From: Paraflavitalea pollutisoli
GTDB lineage: Bacteria > Bacteroidota > Bacteroidia > Chitinophagales > Chitinophagaceae
NCBI RefSeq assembly: GCF_029360705.1
Contig: NZ_JARKMX010000014.1
Location: forward strand, 496,001 to 560,000
Reading direction: 5' to 3'
DNA length: 64,000 bases
Positions 18,684 through 28,800 of the stretch are shown here, piece after piece. The notes below the pieces were generated by a model. The model did not search any database, was not told the origin of the DNA, and worked only from the letters and a program-made list of their open reading frames with translations. The position numbers and the translations under genes are program-made. How positions within the stretch are numbered: position 1 is the stretch's first letter; each line of letters opens with the position of its first letter.

Positions 18684-19256
18684 CTATTTGACGAATTCTG
18701 CCTGCCAAAGGCTGCGGAGCTTTTGAAGCGTTTCGTGCAGGAGGTTATAAACGCTTTGACGGCTGATGTTCATGAGTTCGGCGATCTGTCCGTGATCGAG
18801 ACGCTGGTAGAATTTAAGATAGATGACTTCCTGCTGACGTTTGGAAAGCAGGGCAAGGGTATTGCGCACGGCAATGGCCTTCTCTTCAGACACCTGTTTG
18901 TCGATGATGAGTTTCTCGATGGAGAACTCCTGGAAGAACGGGTAACCATCCTGCCAATCGGCCAGGGGGGTATTGTGGTGGAGCTGGTGCAGGGATTTGA
19001 GCACCTTGTTTTTGACGGCCCGCAACAGGTAATATTTGAAAGAAAGGATGGCAGGGGCATTGTTGCGACGCTGCCAGAGGCTGATAAATACCTCCTGAAT
19101 AGCGTCTTTCACAAGGCCTGTATCGGTGGTGAAACGGATGCCGTAGCTGTACAGGTCGGCATAATACTGCTTCATCAGCGTAGCAAGGGCTTGCTCATCG
19201 CTTTGTTGCAACTGGTGCAGCAGGTTCTGGTCAGCATGGGTGTCATGCAGCGGCAT
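18684..19256 (-). CDS. ECF RNA polymerase sigma-70 factor, Bacteroidota FecI-like
   Basis: 190 aa from the ATG at 19256; a TTG two codons upstream is also in frame. Region 2 contains YYADLYSYGIRFT and KDAIQEVFISLWQRR (core binding and -10 recognition). Region 4 contains KRQQEVIYLKFYQRLDHGQIAELMN with the HTH continuing to SRQSVYNLLHETLQKLR. No region 1.1 or 3 is present, as expected for ECF factors. It lies 176 bp upstream of fecR in the same direction and should direct transcription of the susC-susD-FG-GAP genes. Confidence 0.95.
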   Translation of the reverse strand: MPLHDTHADQNLLHQLQQSDEQALATLMKQYYADLYSYGIRFTTDTGLVKDAIQEVFISLWQRRNNAPAILSFKYYLLRAVKNKVLKSLHQLHHNTPLADWQDGYPFFQEFSIEKLIIDKQVSEEKAIAVRNTLALLSKRQQEVIYLKFYQRLDHGQIAELMNISRQSVYNLLHETLQKLRSLWQAEFVK

Positions 19257-19434
19257 TAGCAATCACTTGTTTGGTAGCATGTTTAACGGAGTATCCGTTA
19301 TTCCCGGATAATGTCATACCTAAGTTCTCCTATATTCTTAAACGTTTGCGTAACTGGATAAAAATTCATCAATATTGGCTAAAAATCTATCAATATCAGG
19401 TAAACGTTCTAAGTAGTTGCCTGTAGGGGCGCCA

Positions 19435-19464
19435 ACAAAAAATGGGTGCCCGAGGGCACCCATT
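19435..19464 (-). terminator. Rho-independent terminator after the arginine decarboxylase gene
   Basis: AATGGGTGCCC at 19441-19451 and GGGCACCCATT at 19454-19464 form a near-perfect stem. On the minus strand it is followed by TTTTTTGTTGG, about 25 bases after the stop codon. Confidence 0.85.
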
Positions 19465-19488
19465 TGGTATTGAAAGCTGGTTCAATGC

Positions 19489-20889
19489 TTATTTTACGTA
19501 ACCGAGGATCTTCAGCATGCTTTGCGCCGATTGCTCCTTGGCGTAGACCCAGTCTACCAGTTTGCCGTTTTTGTCCTGGCCAACAATGATGTGCTTGGGG
19601 GATGGGATGAGGCAATGTTTGATACCACCATATCCGCTGATCTGATCCTGGTAGGCGCCTGTATGGAAGAAACCCAGGTAGAGCGGTTCTCCATTGGTGA
19701 CCTTGGGCAGGAATACTTCGTTCACGTGCTCTTCCGAATCGTAATAGTCATGGCTATCACAGGTGATGCCGCCCAATACGACGCGTTGGTACTCCTGATC
19801 CCATTTATTGACCGGCAACAACAGGAATTTCTCGCCGATGCCCCAGGTATCGGGCAGGGTGGTAATGAACGAGGAATCGATCATATACCAGATCTCGCGA
19901 TCGTTCTGCATCTTTTGGCCGATCACGCTATAGATATGCGCCATGCTCTCTCCTACCGTATAGCTACCGAATTCGGTAAAGATGTGCGGCATGGGCACGT
20001 TGTTCTTTTTACAGGCTTTCTTGATGTTACCGATGATCTCATTGATCATAAACTGGTAATCGTATTCGAAGCCGAGCGAGTGCTTGATGGGGAAGCCGCC
20101 GCCAATATTGATGGAGTCCAGTTCGGGGCAGATCTTTTTCAACTGGCAATACAGGTTGATCACCTTGTTGAGCTCACTCCAGTAATAGATATCATCCTTG
20201 ATCCCCTTGTTGAGGAAGATGTGGAGCATCTTCAGCTGGAAGCGGTCTTCATTACCTTCGATCTTATCGACATAGAACTCAAGTACGTCGCGTGGACGGA
20301 AACCGAGGCGGGAGGTATAGAAGGGGAAATTGGGTTCCTCTTCTGCCGCGATGCGGATGCCGAGTTTGAAAGGGCCTTTTACCGACTTCTTGTATTGCTG
20401 CAGTTCCTCTTTGTTGTCGAGAATGGGGATCACATTCTTGAAACCAGTGTTCAGCAGTCCTGCGATACGGCTGGTATAAGTCTTTTGCTTATAACCGTTG
20501 CAGATGATGAAGGTATCTTTCGTGATCTTCTTTTTCTCGTAGAGCTTCTTGATGATCTCGATATCGTAGGCATAAGAAGTCTCCAGGTGGATATCGTGCT
20601 TCAATGCTTCTTCTACCACGAATGAGAAATGCGAACTCTTGGTACAATAACAATAATTGTACTCACCCGTGTAGCGATGTTTCTTCATCGCATTGTCAAA
20701 CATCTTCTTCGCCTTCTTGATCTGCATGCCGATCTTGGGCAGATAAGTAAGCTTCATGGGCGTACCATACTTCTCGATCAGGGCCATCAGGTCGAGGCCG
20801 TTGAAGTGCAGGTTATTGCCCTTTGTTTCAAACCCTTCCTGTGGAAAGTTAAAGGTTTGCGACACCAGGTCGGTGTACGAGTTGTTCAT
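19489..20889 (-). CDS. speA: Arginine decarboxylase (PLP fold-type III)
   Basis: 466-aa cytoplasmic PLP enzyme that converts arginine to agmatine, the first step of polyamine synthesis. The chain resembles the compact Bacteroidota form rather than the much longer E. coli SpeA. The N-terminus holds NFPQEGFETKGNNLHFNG and YGTPMKLTYLPKIG. The Schiff-base lysine is probably Lys84 in YCYCTKSSH. The C-terminal half has GGGFPIKHSLGFEYD and the CDSHDYYD cysteine-aspartate segment that helps form the other active site in fold-III dimers. The ATG at 20889 is chosen over an in-frame TTG at 20931 because the conserved start motif follows it. The gene is monocistronic, with its own promoter and terminator. 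Confidence 0.88.
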   Translation of the reverse strand: MNNSYTDLVSQTFNFPQEGFETKGNNLHFNGLDLMALIEKYGTPMKLTYLPKIGMQIKKAKKMFDNAMKKHRYTGEYNYCYCTKSSHFSFVVEEALKHDIHLETSYAYDIEIIKKLYEKKKITKDTFIICNGYKQKTYTSRIAGLLNTGFKNVIPILDNKEELQQYKKSVKGPFKLGIRIAAEEEPNFPFYTSRLGFRPRDVLEFYVDKIEGNEDRFQLKMLHIFLNKGIKDDIYYWSELNKVINLYCQLKKICPELDSINIGGGFPIKHSLGFEYDYQFMINEIIGNIKKACKKNNVPMPHIFTEFGSYTVGESMAHIYSVIGQKMQNDREIWYMIDSSFITTLPDTWGIGEKFLLLPVNKWDQEYQRVVLGGITCDSHDYYDSEEHVNEVFLPKVTNGEPLYLGFFHTGAYQDQISGYGGIKHCLIPSPKHIIVGQDKNGKLVDWVYAKEQSAQSMLKILGYVK

Positions 20890-20956
20890 GAACTGATTCT
20901 GGCTGATGGCAGTGAATTTAAATTGTGACAAAAAAACACCGTACGAAAAAAGTACA

Positions 20957-20986
20957 CAAAAGTAATAGTTTGCAGGGTTTTACAAA
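20957..20986 (-). promoter_or_regulatory. Bacteroidota-type promoter of the arginine decarboxylase gene
   Basis: Read on the minus strand, TTTG (20986-20983) is followed after 18 bp by TACTTTTG (20964-20957), a full match to TANNTTTG. It implies a leader of about 60 nt before the ATG at 20889. Confidence 0.55.
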
Positions 20987-21071
20987 TAAAAACCTTGCCA
21001 GCCGCGGCAGGGCGGCCACTATAGCCCTTTAAAACAACAGGATTATCTTTTTGTTAAGCGGATATAGACAT

Positions 21072-21100
21072 AAAAAAGCCGGATGTGTAACACATCCGGC
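21072..21100 (-). terminator. Rho-independent terminator after rplT
   Basis: Perfect 10-bp stem, GCCGGATGTG at 21078-21087 and CACATCCGGC at 21091-21100, with a 3-nt loop. TTTTTTA follows on the minus strand, 22 bp after the rplT stop. Confidence 0.9.
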
Positions 21101-21122
21101 TGGTATCTTATAGCACGTAGGC

Positions 21123-21467
21123 TTATTTTACAGAGGCTACCAGGAGCTTGAAGGTATCAGGCTCGTTCATAGCGAGGTCAGCCAGTACTTTACGATCGAG
21201 GGTGATACCCTTTTCATTCAGCTTGTGAATGAACACAGAGTAAGTCAGACCTTCGGGACGTACAGCGGCGTTGATACGCGCGATCCACAGAGCGCGGTAT
21301 TCTCTTTTCTTCAATTTGCGGCCTACATAACGGTACTGAAGACCTTTCTCCAATACGTTCTTGGCTACAGTGTATACATTCTTACGTTTGCCATAGAAGC
21401 CCTTGGCTTGTTTCAAAATCCTTTTGCGGCGTGCCCGGCTAGCTACAGCATTTACTGAACGTGGCAT
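21123..21467 (-). CDS. rplT: 50S ribosomal protein L20
   Basis: 114-aa ribosomal protein, full length for L20. It starts [19 protein letters not shown] with the basic [15 protein letters not shown] helix, and then [24 protein letters not shown], which binds 23S rRNA early in large-subunit assembly. It is 48 bp downstream of rpmI and co-transcribed with it. In many bacteria L20 also represses its own operon by binding the leader mRNA. Confidence 0.99.
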   Translation of the reverse strand: MPRSVNAVASRARRKRILKQAKGFYGKRKNVYTVAKNVLEKGLQYRYVGRKLKKREYRALWIARINAAVRPEGLTYSVFIHKLNEKGITLDRKVLADLAMNEPDTFKLLVASVK

Positions 21468-21515
21468 ATCTTAATAATTTGAGAAGTTAAAGTTGATAGT
21501 TTAAACGGCTAATAC

Positions 21516-21713
21516 TTATTTCAGCCTGAGTAGACGTTTTACAAAGTCTACGTTGGACTTGTGTACAACACCGTCCTTGGCCATAGCACGTTTACGCTTC
21601 TTTGATTTCTTGGTCAGAATGTGACGCTTGAAAGACTTCTGGTGAGTGATCTTGCCGGTGCCGGTTACTTTGAAACGCTTCTTGGCACTCGAGTTTGTTT
21701 TTACTTTAGGCAT
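21516..21713 (-). CDS. rpmI: 50S ribosomal protein L35
   Basis: 65-aa basic ribosomal protein starting [20 protein letters not shown] and ending [11 protein letters not shown], the normal size for L35. An in-frame upstream start would add 15 residues with no family support, so the ATG at 21713 is used. It is first in a two-gene rpmI-rplT operon. Unusually, infC is not directly upstream but almost 9 kb away, so the pair needs its own promoter. Confidence 0.98.
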   Translation of the reverse strand: MPKVKTNSSAKKRFKVTGTGKITHQKSFKRHILTKKSKKRKRAMAKDGVVHKSNVDFVKRLLRLK

Positions 21714-21831
21714 TTTAATACCTTTAATTGTTACACCCTGCTGGCGCCCCCGATCCACCGGGGAACTTTTTGGGCCTTGTGGGCAATAAGGTCTTTACCA
21801 ATGGGAATCGATAAAAACCGAAAATGGAGCG

Positions 21832-21839
21832 CAAAGGTA
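21832..21839 (-). promoter_or_regulatory. Candidate -7 box for rpmI-rplT
   Basis: Minus-strand TACCTTTG at 21839-21832 fits TANNTTTG. The sequence 19 bp upstream is TTCG, a partial -33 match. It would give a leader of roughly 110-115 nt that includes a CCCC/GGGG hairpin near 21748-21763. Confidence 0.35.
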
Positions 21840-22228
21840 AGTAAAAGCAAGTCAAATACGAATCTTTTCCGCAGAAAGATTGGAAGATATTCCCTCCCCC
21901 ACAATTGACACAAGATAACCATCCGACCTGTAACCCGCACGCCAGCATCAAACACAACCATATATAAGGTGTTCAACCACAATTAACCATGAAAATTATA
22001 CCCACTGTTAAGTCCATTAATGGTACGCCAAAAATACGTCAGCGGCAAAGGTATTGATTTTGAGAAAAAGTCTAATCATATTAAATATCAACAAGTTAAG
22101 CCAATAACTCAAATACCTGTCCGCCGCTAAATGCTTATAGTCCGGGCTTTTTACTTCTTCTCCATTGCCGGTCAACACTCTTACTAGCTGGAATTCATTG
22201 AAAACCCTATCTTTAGTCCCTATCCCCC
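21840..22228. other. AT-rich intergenic region between divergent rpmI and the ThuA fusion gene
   Basis: No supported gene. The only plus-strand ATG-initiated stretch that looks gene-like is 22 codons (21989-22057) and matches nothing I recognise. The region should hold the divergent promoters. TATCTTTA at 22208-22215, just before the ThuA start, is a near match to the -7 box but lacks a clear -33 partner. Confidence 0.5.
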
Positions 22229-25200
22229 ATGCATATGAAAAAAACGCTCGCAGTCCTCGCTCTTGTAGCTTTCTTATTCCATCTATCCAGTTGTAGCAGA
22301 ACCCGGCCCGGACAACCCCGTGTGCTGGTCTTTTCCAAAACGACCGGTTTCCGGCACAGTTCCATTCCCCAGGGCATCGCTGCCATTACTAAACTGGGGC
22401 AGGAAAACGGGTTTTCCGTTGACACCACCGAAAATGCCGACTATTTTAATGAGGACTCGCTGGCCAAATATGCCGCTGTCATCTTCCTCCACACCACTGG
22501 CGACCTCCTCAACCAATACCAGGAGGCCGATTTCGAGCGCTATATCCAATCGGGCGGTGGCTTTGTGGGCATCCACGCAGCGGCCGATGCCGAGTACGAC
22601 TGGGGTTGGTACGGCCGCCTGGTAGGCGGTTATTTCGAAAGCCATCCCGAACAGCAGGTGGCTAAACTGATCGTACAGGATTCGACAAATGCAGCCACCA
22701 AACACCTCCCCCACGTGTGGGAACGCAAGGATGAATGGTACAACTTCAAGAACCTGAACCCCGACGTTCACGTATTACTCACCATCGATGAGAAGAGCTA
22801 CCAGGGCGGTAAGAATGGCGACCACCACCCCATGGCCTGGTACCATGATTTCGACGGTGGCCGCGCTTTTTACACCGAGCTGGGCCATACCGAGGAATCG
22901 TTTGTAGAAGATAATTATCTTAAACATGTGCTCGCCGGCATTCAATACGCCATTGGCAAGAACGACCAGCTCGATTTTGCCAAAGCCAAACAGCTGCGCA
23001 CACCCGATGAAGACCGCTTTACCAAAACTGTCTTGGCGCAGGGCATGTTCTTCGAACCCACCGAAATGACCATCCTGCCCAATTTCGATATCCTCGTGGC
23101 GCAACGCCGGGGTGAATTGATGTTGTACAAGCACGCCGATTCGGGTGGCACGGTAAAACAGGTGGGATATCTGAATGTGTACCACAAAACCGAAACGCCC
23201 AACGTAAATGCCGAAGAAGGATTCCTCGGACTGCAAGCCGATCCCAACTTCGCGAAGAATCATTATATCTACGCTTTCTATAGCCCGAAGGACACGTCCG
23301 TCAACCGCCTGTCGCGCTTTCAGTTCGAGAACGACAGCCTGGACATGCAATCTGAACACATCATCCTGCAATTCTATTCGCAACGCAATATCTGTTGCCA
23401 TACCGGAGGCTCCATTGCCTTTGGCAAAGAGGGCAACGAGTTGTTCCTGTCTACAGGCGATAATTCAACGCCTTTCGACGAACCCAATCAGCCTTATGTG
23501 AACCACGGCTTTGGCCCCACCGATGACCGACCCGATCACTTCCAGTATGACGCACGTCGCTCCTCTTCCAACACCAATGACCTGCGCGGAAAGATCCTGC
23601 GCATAAAACTGAAAGAAGACGGTACGTATGAGATCCCCGAAGGCAACCTGTTTCCGAAAGGTACCGCCAATACCAAACCAGAGATCTATGTGATGGGCAA
23701 CCGTAACCCTTACCGTATTTCCGTCGATAAAAAGACCAACTTCCTCTATTGGGGTGAAGTAGGACCAGATGCCAACAACGACAGCCTGAGCACGCGTGGC
23801 CCCCGTGGTTATGATGAGGTAAACCAGGCCCGCAAAGCTGGTTATTTTGGCTGGCCATTGTTTGTCGGCAATAACTATCCGTACCGGGCTTATGACTATG
23901 CGAGCGGCGCCACCGGCGAACTGTATGAGGCCGGTAAACCCGTCAACAATTCGCGCAACAATACTGGATTGCAGGCTTTACCACCCGCGCAACCTGCTTT
24001 TATCTGGTATCCATATGGCCCTTCAAAAGATTTTCCGCAAGTAGGCACCGGTGCCCGCAATGCCATGGCAGGTCCTGTATACTACACGGATATGTACCCG
24101 GCGGCTACCCGATTGCCGGATTACTACAATAACAAGCTGATCATTTATGATTGGGTACGTGGCTGGATGAAAGCGGTGACCATGAAGCCCAATGGCGACT
24201 TCGACAAGATGGAGCCATTCATGGAGCATACGAAGCTGAACTCGATGATCGACCTCGAAGTAGGTCCCGATGGTCGCCTCTATGCACTGGAATATGGTAC
24301 CGGCTGGTTCAGCAAGAATGCGGATGCCGGCATCTCCCGGTTCGATTACAACGGTGGCAACCGCGCCCCCAAAGTAGACAGCCTGCAGGTAAACCGGCAG
24401 GACGGCGCGCTCCCTTTCCAGGTGAAAGCAACGGTCAAAGCCAAAGACCCCGAAAAGGATAAGCTGACTTATACCTGGCATATCGGCGACAGCACGGTAG
24501 TCACTAGCGAACCTGCCCTGGACTACACCATAAAAAAAGCCGGAGACTATGCGATCTCCGTAGAGGTGGCGGATGATAAAGGCGCCAAATCGAAGAGCAG
24601 CGTAACAAATATTTATGCAGGCAACGAAGCCCCGGTTGTGACACTCGCCATCCAGGGCAACCAGACCTTCTATTTCCCCGGCAAAGCCATTCAATACAGC
24701 GTGAACATCGAAGACCGCGATGATACCGCGAAGGTGCGCGACCTGAGCAACCTGATCGTGTCGGCCGACTATGTAGAAGGAAGCGACAAGGCCGGAGCTT
24801 CACAAGGTCACCAGGTATTGACAGAAGCCACCATGGGTAAGAACATGATGTTATCGCTGGATTGTAAGACCTGCCACAAAGTGGACGAAAAATCGATCGG
24901 ACCTTCTTTCGTCGATGTAGCGAAACGTTATGAAAAAGATGCCAAGGCCGTGCCTTACCTGGTAGACAAGATCATCAAAGGCGGCGGCGGTGTATGGGGC
25001 GAAGTAGCCATGGCTGCTCACCCCACCCTGAAGGAATCGGATGCCCGGCAGATCGTCGTCTGGATACAATCGCTGACTGCCAGCCAGGAAGCCAAGAAAT
25101 CCTTACCACCTACAGGTTCGGTGCAGCCGACACTCGGTAAACCCGTCAAGGACAATGGGATTTTTTCTCTGAGCGCCAGCTATACCGACAAGGGTGGCAA

Positions 25201-25657
25201 CAACATCAAGCCCCTTACAGGCAACGATGCCATCACCCTGCGCAATCCCAAGGTGACATTCAGAAACGTAAAGAAGCTGGAGAAATATACCAGTATCAAT
25301 GCCAACGGCAGCACCATTTTGATAACGCCGAAAGAATTGGGCTGGTTTGCGTTGGAACGCATCGACCTGACCGGTATTAACAATGCTACTTTGTTGGCCG
25401 GTTATCAGCAACCGCCTACCAAAGGGTATACTTTCGAAGTGCGCCTCGATGCACCGGATGGCAAACTGCTGGGCGGCTTCACCCTGGGCGCCGGAGGCCC
25501 TGCAGCAAAAAGCGAAAACACTTTCATTAGCAAGGAATTGCCCGTTAAGCTGGAACCCGTTACCGATGGCAAAAAACACACGCTGTACATCGTCAGCAAA
25601 CCCTTAGATGCTACAGAAAGCAACACGGTGGGACTGACAGCCATCTCTTTTAAATAA
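22229..25657 (+). CDS. ThuA / glucose-sorbosone dehydrogenase / PKD / cytochrome c fusion lipoprotein
   Basis: 1142-aa multidomain periplasmic or surface lipoprotein (LHLSSC, Cys22). In order: a ThuA-like class I glutamine-amidotransferase fold (about 30-245; GFVGIHAAADAEYDWGW); a soluble glucose/sorbosone-dehydrogenase beta-propeller (about 265-700; GGSIAFGKEGNELFLSTGDN and NRNPYRISVDKK); a PKD-like domain (about 720-800); a class I cytochrome c domain with CKTCHK near residue 881 and a downstream Met candidate; and a C-terminal beta-sandwich (about 985-1142). The likely role is oxidation of a sugar with electrons passed to the fused heme, but the substrate is unknown. The architecture recurs in Bacteroidota. 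The gene stands alone, flanked by its own terminator. Confidence 0.9.
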   Translation: MHMKKTLAVLALVAFLFHLSSCSRTRPGQPRVLVFSKTTGFRHSSIPQGIAAITKLGQENGFSVDTTENADYFNEDSLAKYAAVIFLHTTGDLLNQYQEADFERYIQSGGGFVGIHAAADAEYDWGWYGRLVGGYFESHPEQQVAKLIVQDSTNAATKHLPHVWERKDEWYNFKNLNPDVHVLLTIDEKSYQGGKNGDHHPMAWYHDFDGGRAFYTELGHTEESFVEDNYLKHVLAGIQYAIGKNDQLDFAKAKQLRTPDEDRFTKTVLAQGMFFEPTEMTILPNFDILVAQRRGELMLYKHADSGGTVKQVGYLNVYHKTETPNVNAEEGFLGLQADPNFAKNHYIYAFYSPKDTSVNRLSRFQFENDSLDMQSEHIILQFYSQRNICCHTGGSIAFGKEGNELFLSTGDNSTPFDEPNQPYVNHGFGPTDDRPDHFQYDARRSSSNTNDLRGKILRIKLKEDGTYEIPEGNLFPKGTANTKPEIYVMGNRNPYRISVDKKTNFLYWGEVGPDANNDSLSTRGPRGYDEVNQARKAGYFGWPLFVGNNYPYRAYDYASGATGELYEAGKPVNNSRNNTGLQALPPAQPAFIWYPYGPSKDFPQVGTGARNAMAGPVYYTDMYPAATRLPDYYNNKLIIYDWVRGWMKAVTMKPNGDFDKMEPFMEHTKLNSMIDLEVGPDGRLYALEYGTGWFSKNADAGISRFDYNGGNRAPKVDSLQVNRQDGALPFQVKATVKAKDPEKDKLTYTWHIGDSTVVTSEPALDYTIKKAGDYAISVEVADDKGAKSKSSVTNIYAGNEAPVVTLAIQGNQTFYFPGKAIQYSVNIEDRDDTAKVRDLSNLIVSADYVEGSDKAGASQGHQVLTEATMGKNMMLSLDCKTCHKVDEKSIGPSFVDVAKRYEKDAKAVPYLVDKIIKGGGGVWGEVAMAAHPTLKESDARQIVVWIQSLTASQEAKKSLPPTGSVQPTLGKPVKDNGIFSLSASYTDKGGNNIKPLTGNDAITLRNPKVTFRNVKKLEKYTSINANGSTILITPKELGWFALERIDLTGINNATLLAGYQQPPTKGYTFEVRLDAPDGKLLGGFTLGAGGPAAKSENTFISKELPVKLEPVTDGKKHTLYIVSKPLDATESNTVGLTAISFK

Positions 25658-25680
25658 TCAGTTATCTATCTAATTACACA

Positions 25681-25713
25681 AAAGGGGTGATCCGCATGGA
25701 TCACCCCTTTTTT
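25681..25713 (+). terminator. Rho-independent terminator after the ThuA fusion gene
   Basis: AAAGGGGTGATCC at 25681-25693 pairs perfectly with GGATCACCCCTTT at 25698-25710, ending in a T6 run on the plus strand. Confidence 0.9.
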
Positions 25714-25753
25714 ATGGGAACAACATTGCTGGCATATATTTTTCTCCTGACAC

Positions 25754-25788
25754 AAAAAGGCGTCCCTGTCAGATACAGAGACGCCTTT
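25754..25788 (-). terminator. Rho-independent terminator after the SBBP-repeat gene
   Basis: AAAGGCGTC...CTGT at 25757-25769 pairs with ACAG...GACGCCTTT at 25775-25788, and TTTTTGTG follows on the minus strand. It lies 33 bp past the stop of the SBBP gene and faces the plus-strand terminator at 25681. Confidence 0.85.
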
Positions 25789-25820
25789 AATAAGATGAGC
25801 CAATCCATCAGAAAGTTCGC

Positions 25821-28800
25821 TTATCGCTGCTTGATCACCGTAGCAGTTTGTACCGAGCTGGTATTGCTGATGAAGAGGCTGGTATAGTAGATGCCTGAAC
25901 CCAGTTTCGCCAGCGTCATAGATACCGTGTTCCTGCCAGGCTTCAATACCACTTTTACCTGGTGTACGACAGTACCGGCCGTGTTGATGACCCGGATCGT
26001 GCCTGATTGATTCTTGTTAGAGGTGTTGTTGTAAGACAGCGTATAAGCATTGTCGGTCACCGTGGGGTACACCGCCAGCTGGCCGTTTGTGGCGCTGTAG
26101 TTGACCCGAACGATTTGGCTATACGAACTTCTGCCATCGAGGTCGGTTTGTTTCAGCCGGTAATACGACCAGCCAGTCAACGGTTGTTTATCGATGAACT
26201 GGTAGTCCATCCGCGTTTGACAATCGACACATCCGGCGATGCGTCCCAATGCCGTAAACTGGCTGCCATCGGCACTCCTCTCCAGCGTGAAATAATCATT
26301 GTTGACCTGCGAGGAAACCGTCCACCTGGTTACCACCTGCGATGGTTGCTGCACAGCTGTGAAAGATTCCAGTTTGATGGGCAACATGGTCATCATGGAG
26401 AACTGGGCCAGGTAGATATCGCTGCCGCTGATGGATCTGAACGGATACGCCGCTGCACCAGACAGGTTATCGACATTCGCTACCGACATGAAACTTCCCG
26501 CCAGGTAAATATTATCTGCATCATCGAAGGCAATACTACCGGGCTGGTCGTTCTGCCCGCCACCGATCGCCCTGCCGCCGTTGTACCGCAAGGAGCGATC
26601 AAATACCAGCAGGAAAACATCGGCATTCCCTTCGTTAGGAAAAATCGCTGCCCCTGGCCCCATGCTCCAATCCACACTCCAAAACTGACCGGCCACGTAC
26701 ACATTACCCCGGGCGTCCAGTTTCAGTTTTGTCACCATATCGTTGAGGCTGCCGCCAAAAGAGCGGGCGTTCACATAGTTGCCGGCCGCATCGTACTTCG
26801 CGACAAAACCATCGAGGGTGCCAGCGCTCGTCAGTGCTTCTACTCCCGTGCCGGGATCAAAATCGACCGTATTCATAAAATGACCCGCTACATACAGGTT
26901 ACCATCGGCATCGACCGCCAGGGCGCCCGCATTGTCGTTGCCGGTACTACCCAATCGAAAAGCATTGGCATAATTTCCATTCGCATCCAGCTTCGACACA
27001 TAGATATCGGCAATGCCGGCAGTGACCAGGCTTACCACACCAGCACCCGGATCGGCATCCATGGTGCCCCAAACATTACCGGCACTGTATACATTGCCCG
27101 ACGCATCGACGGCGATAGATGAAGGCGTCTCGTTATCCGTGCCGCCCATCACCGAGGCGAAAACATAGCCTAGATTGGAATTGTATTTGGCTACAAAAAT
27201 ATCTGATCCGCTGCCTGCAGCAGACCGGTTGGCGACGCCCGTACCAGGATCGAAATCGACCGTACCATAGAAGGTTCCGGTCAGGTACACCGCGCCGGCA
27301 TTGTCGATGGTCATGGCACTGATCACATCGTAGCTGGTGCCACCAAAAATCACCGCATTCACATAATTGCCGCTACTGTTCAGTTTAAGTAGAAAAATAT
27401 CATCACTGGAGCCAGTGGCGGTTCGGTTGGCGGTGCCCGTACCTGGATCCAAATCGACCGTACCAGAGAAACTGCCGGTAACATAGATATTGCCGGCGGC
27501 ATCCGTGGCGATGCCTTTACCCTGTGTACTACTGGTGTTGCCGATCCGGCGGGCAAACAACAACTGGCCAGCCGCATTGTACTTGGCGATGTAACAATCG
27601 ACGTACCCTGTTGACGTCAGGGAAGTAACGCCCGTTCCGGGATCGAAATCGACCGTGCGGGAGAAATACCCGATCACGTAATAGTTGTTGCTGGCATCGA
27701 TCCAGGTAGCGTTGACCATATTGTTGGAAGATGCATTGAGTGGGATATTGTGTACAAAGGAAGCAGAATAAGCCCCCGCACTGGTAAGTTTTAAATGATA
27801 GCCGATCGTTTGGGTACCCGGTGCCGTAACATTCAAAGTAGCAGCTCCCGGATTGAGATCGACAGTGCCACTAAAACTACCATTGACATATACGTTATTG
27901 CTGGCATCTGTCGCAAAAGCACCTACCCGGTCGTAGCTGGTGCCTCCTACTTTCACCGCCCAGGAATAGACACCGGCTGTCGTATATTTGGCGATGAAAC
28001 CATCAGCACTACCAGCACTTACCAGGTTGTTTGTAGCCGCTGCCGGGTTGAAATCGACCGTACCGCTAAAGTAGCCGCCGATAATAGCATTTCCGGCAGC
28101 ATCTACTTTCAACGCCTGGGCCACCTCGCCGCCTGTATTGTTGCCCATGCGGACAGCCCAGCTATACACACCAGCAGCTGTATACTTCGCCAGAAAGATA
28201 TCACTGTACCCGGCGGAGGCCTGGTTCGCCACAGCAGTAGCCGGGTTGAAGTCGACCGTATTCTCAAACGATCCAGTCAGGTACACATTACCACTGGCAT
28301 CTGTATCCAGTCCATAGGCGATATCGGTACCAGTACCTCCCACCACAAACCCCCAGGTGTAATTACCGGAAAGGTCATATTTCGCCAGAAAAATATCGGT
28401 GGCGGTGGAGGCGCTTACCTGTGACAGGTTACTGACCCCAGGTCCAGGATCAAAGTCGGTAGCTGCTCCATATAAGTAGCCCGTGATGTACAGCGCGTTG
28501 GACACCACCTTTATTTTGTTGCTATAGATCTGTGTAGAGCCAGTAGGGGCGCCCATATTAAAGGCAAACTGGTAATTACCGTCGTTGTCATATTTTGCCA
28601 CATAACAATCGATAGCGCCTTTCCTGGTAAGCGTGGCCACGCCTGGTCCCGGATCAAAATCAGCCGCATCACTCGACAACATACCCGTGAGGTAGATATT
28701 GCCGGAAGCATCCAACCCCATGCTATTGGCCATGTCATTGGTATTGCCTCCCATCGATTTCGCAAACACAAAATCACCCGACGGTGTAAACTTGGAGAAG

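Noticed and set aside
19522-20625. 367-codon plus-strand ORF opposite the arginine decarboxylase gene
   Set aside because: Shadow of a strongly supported gene; composition has no domain character. Similar antisense ORFs at 881-1741, 15488-16423, 31692-32879 and 41130-41960 were dropped for the same reason.
21989-22057. 22-codon ORF upstream of the ThuA fusion gene, considered as a transposase or integrase remnant
   Set aside because: Too short, no inverted repeats or target duplication nearby, and no convincing similarity.
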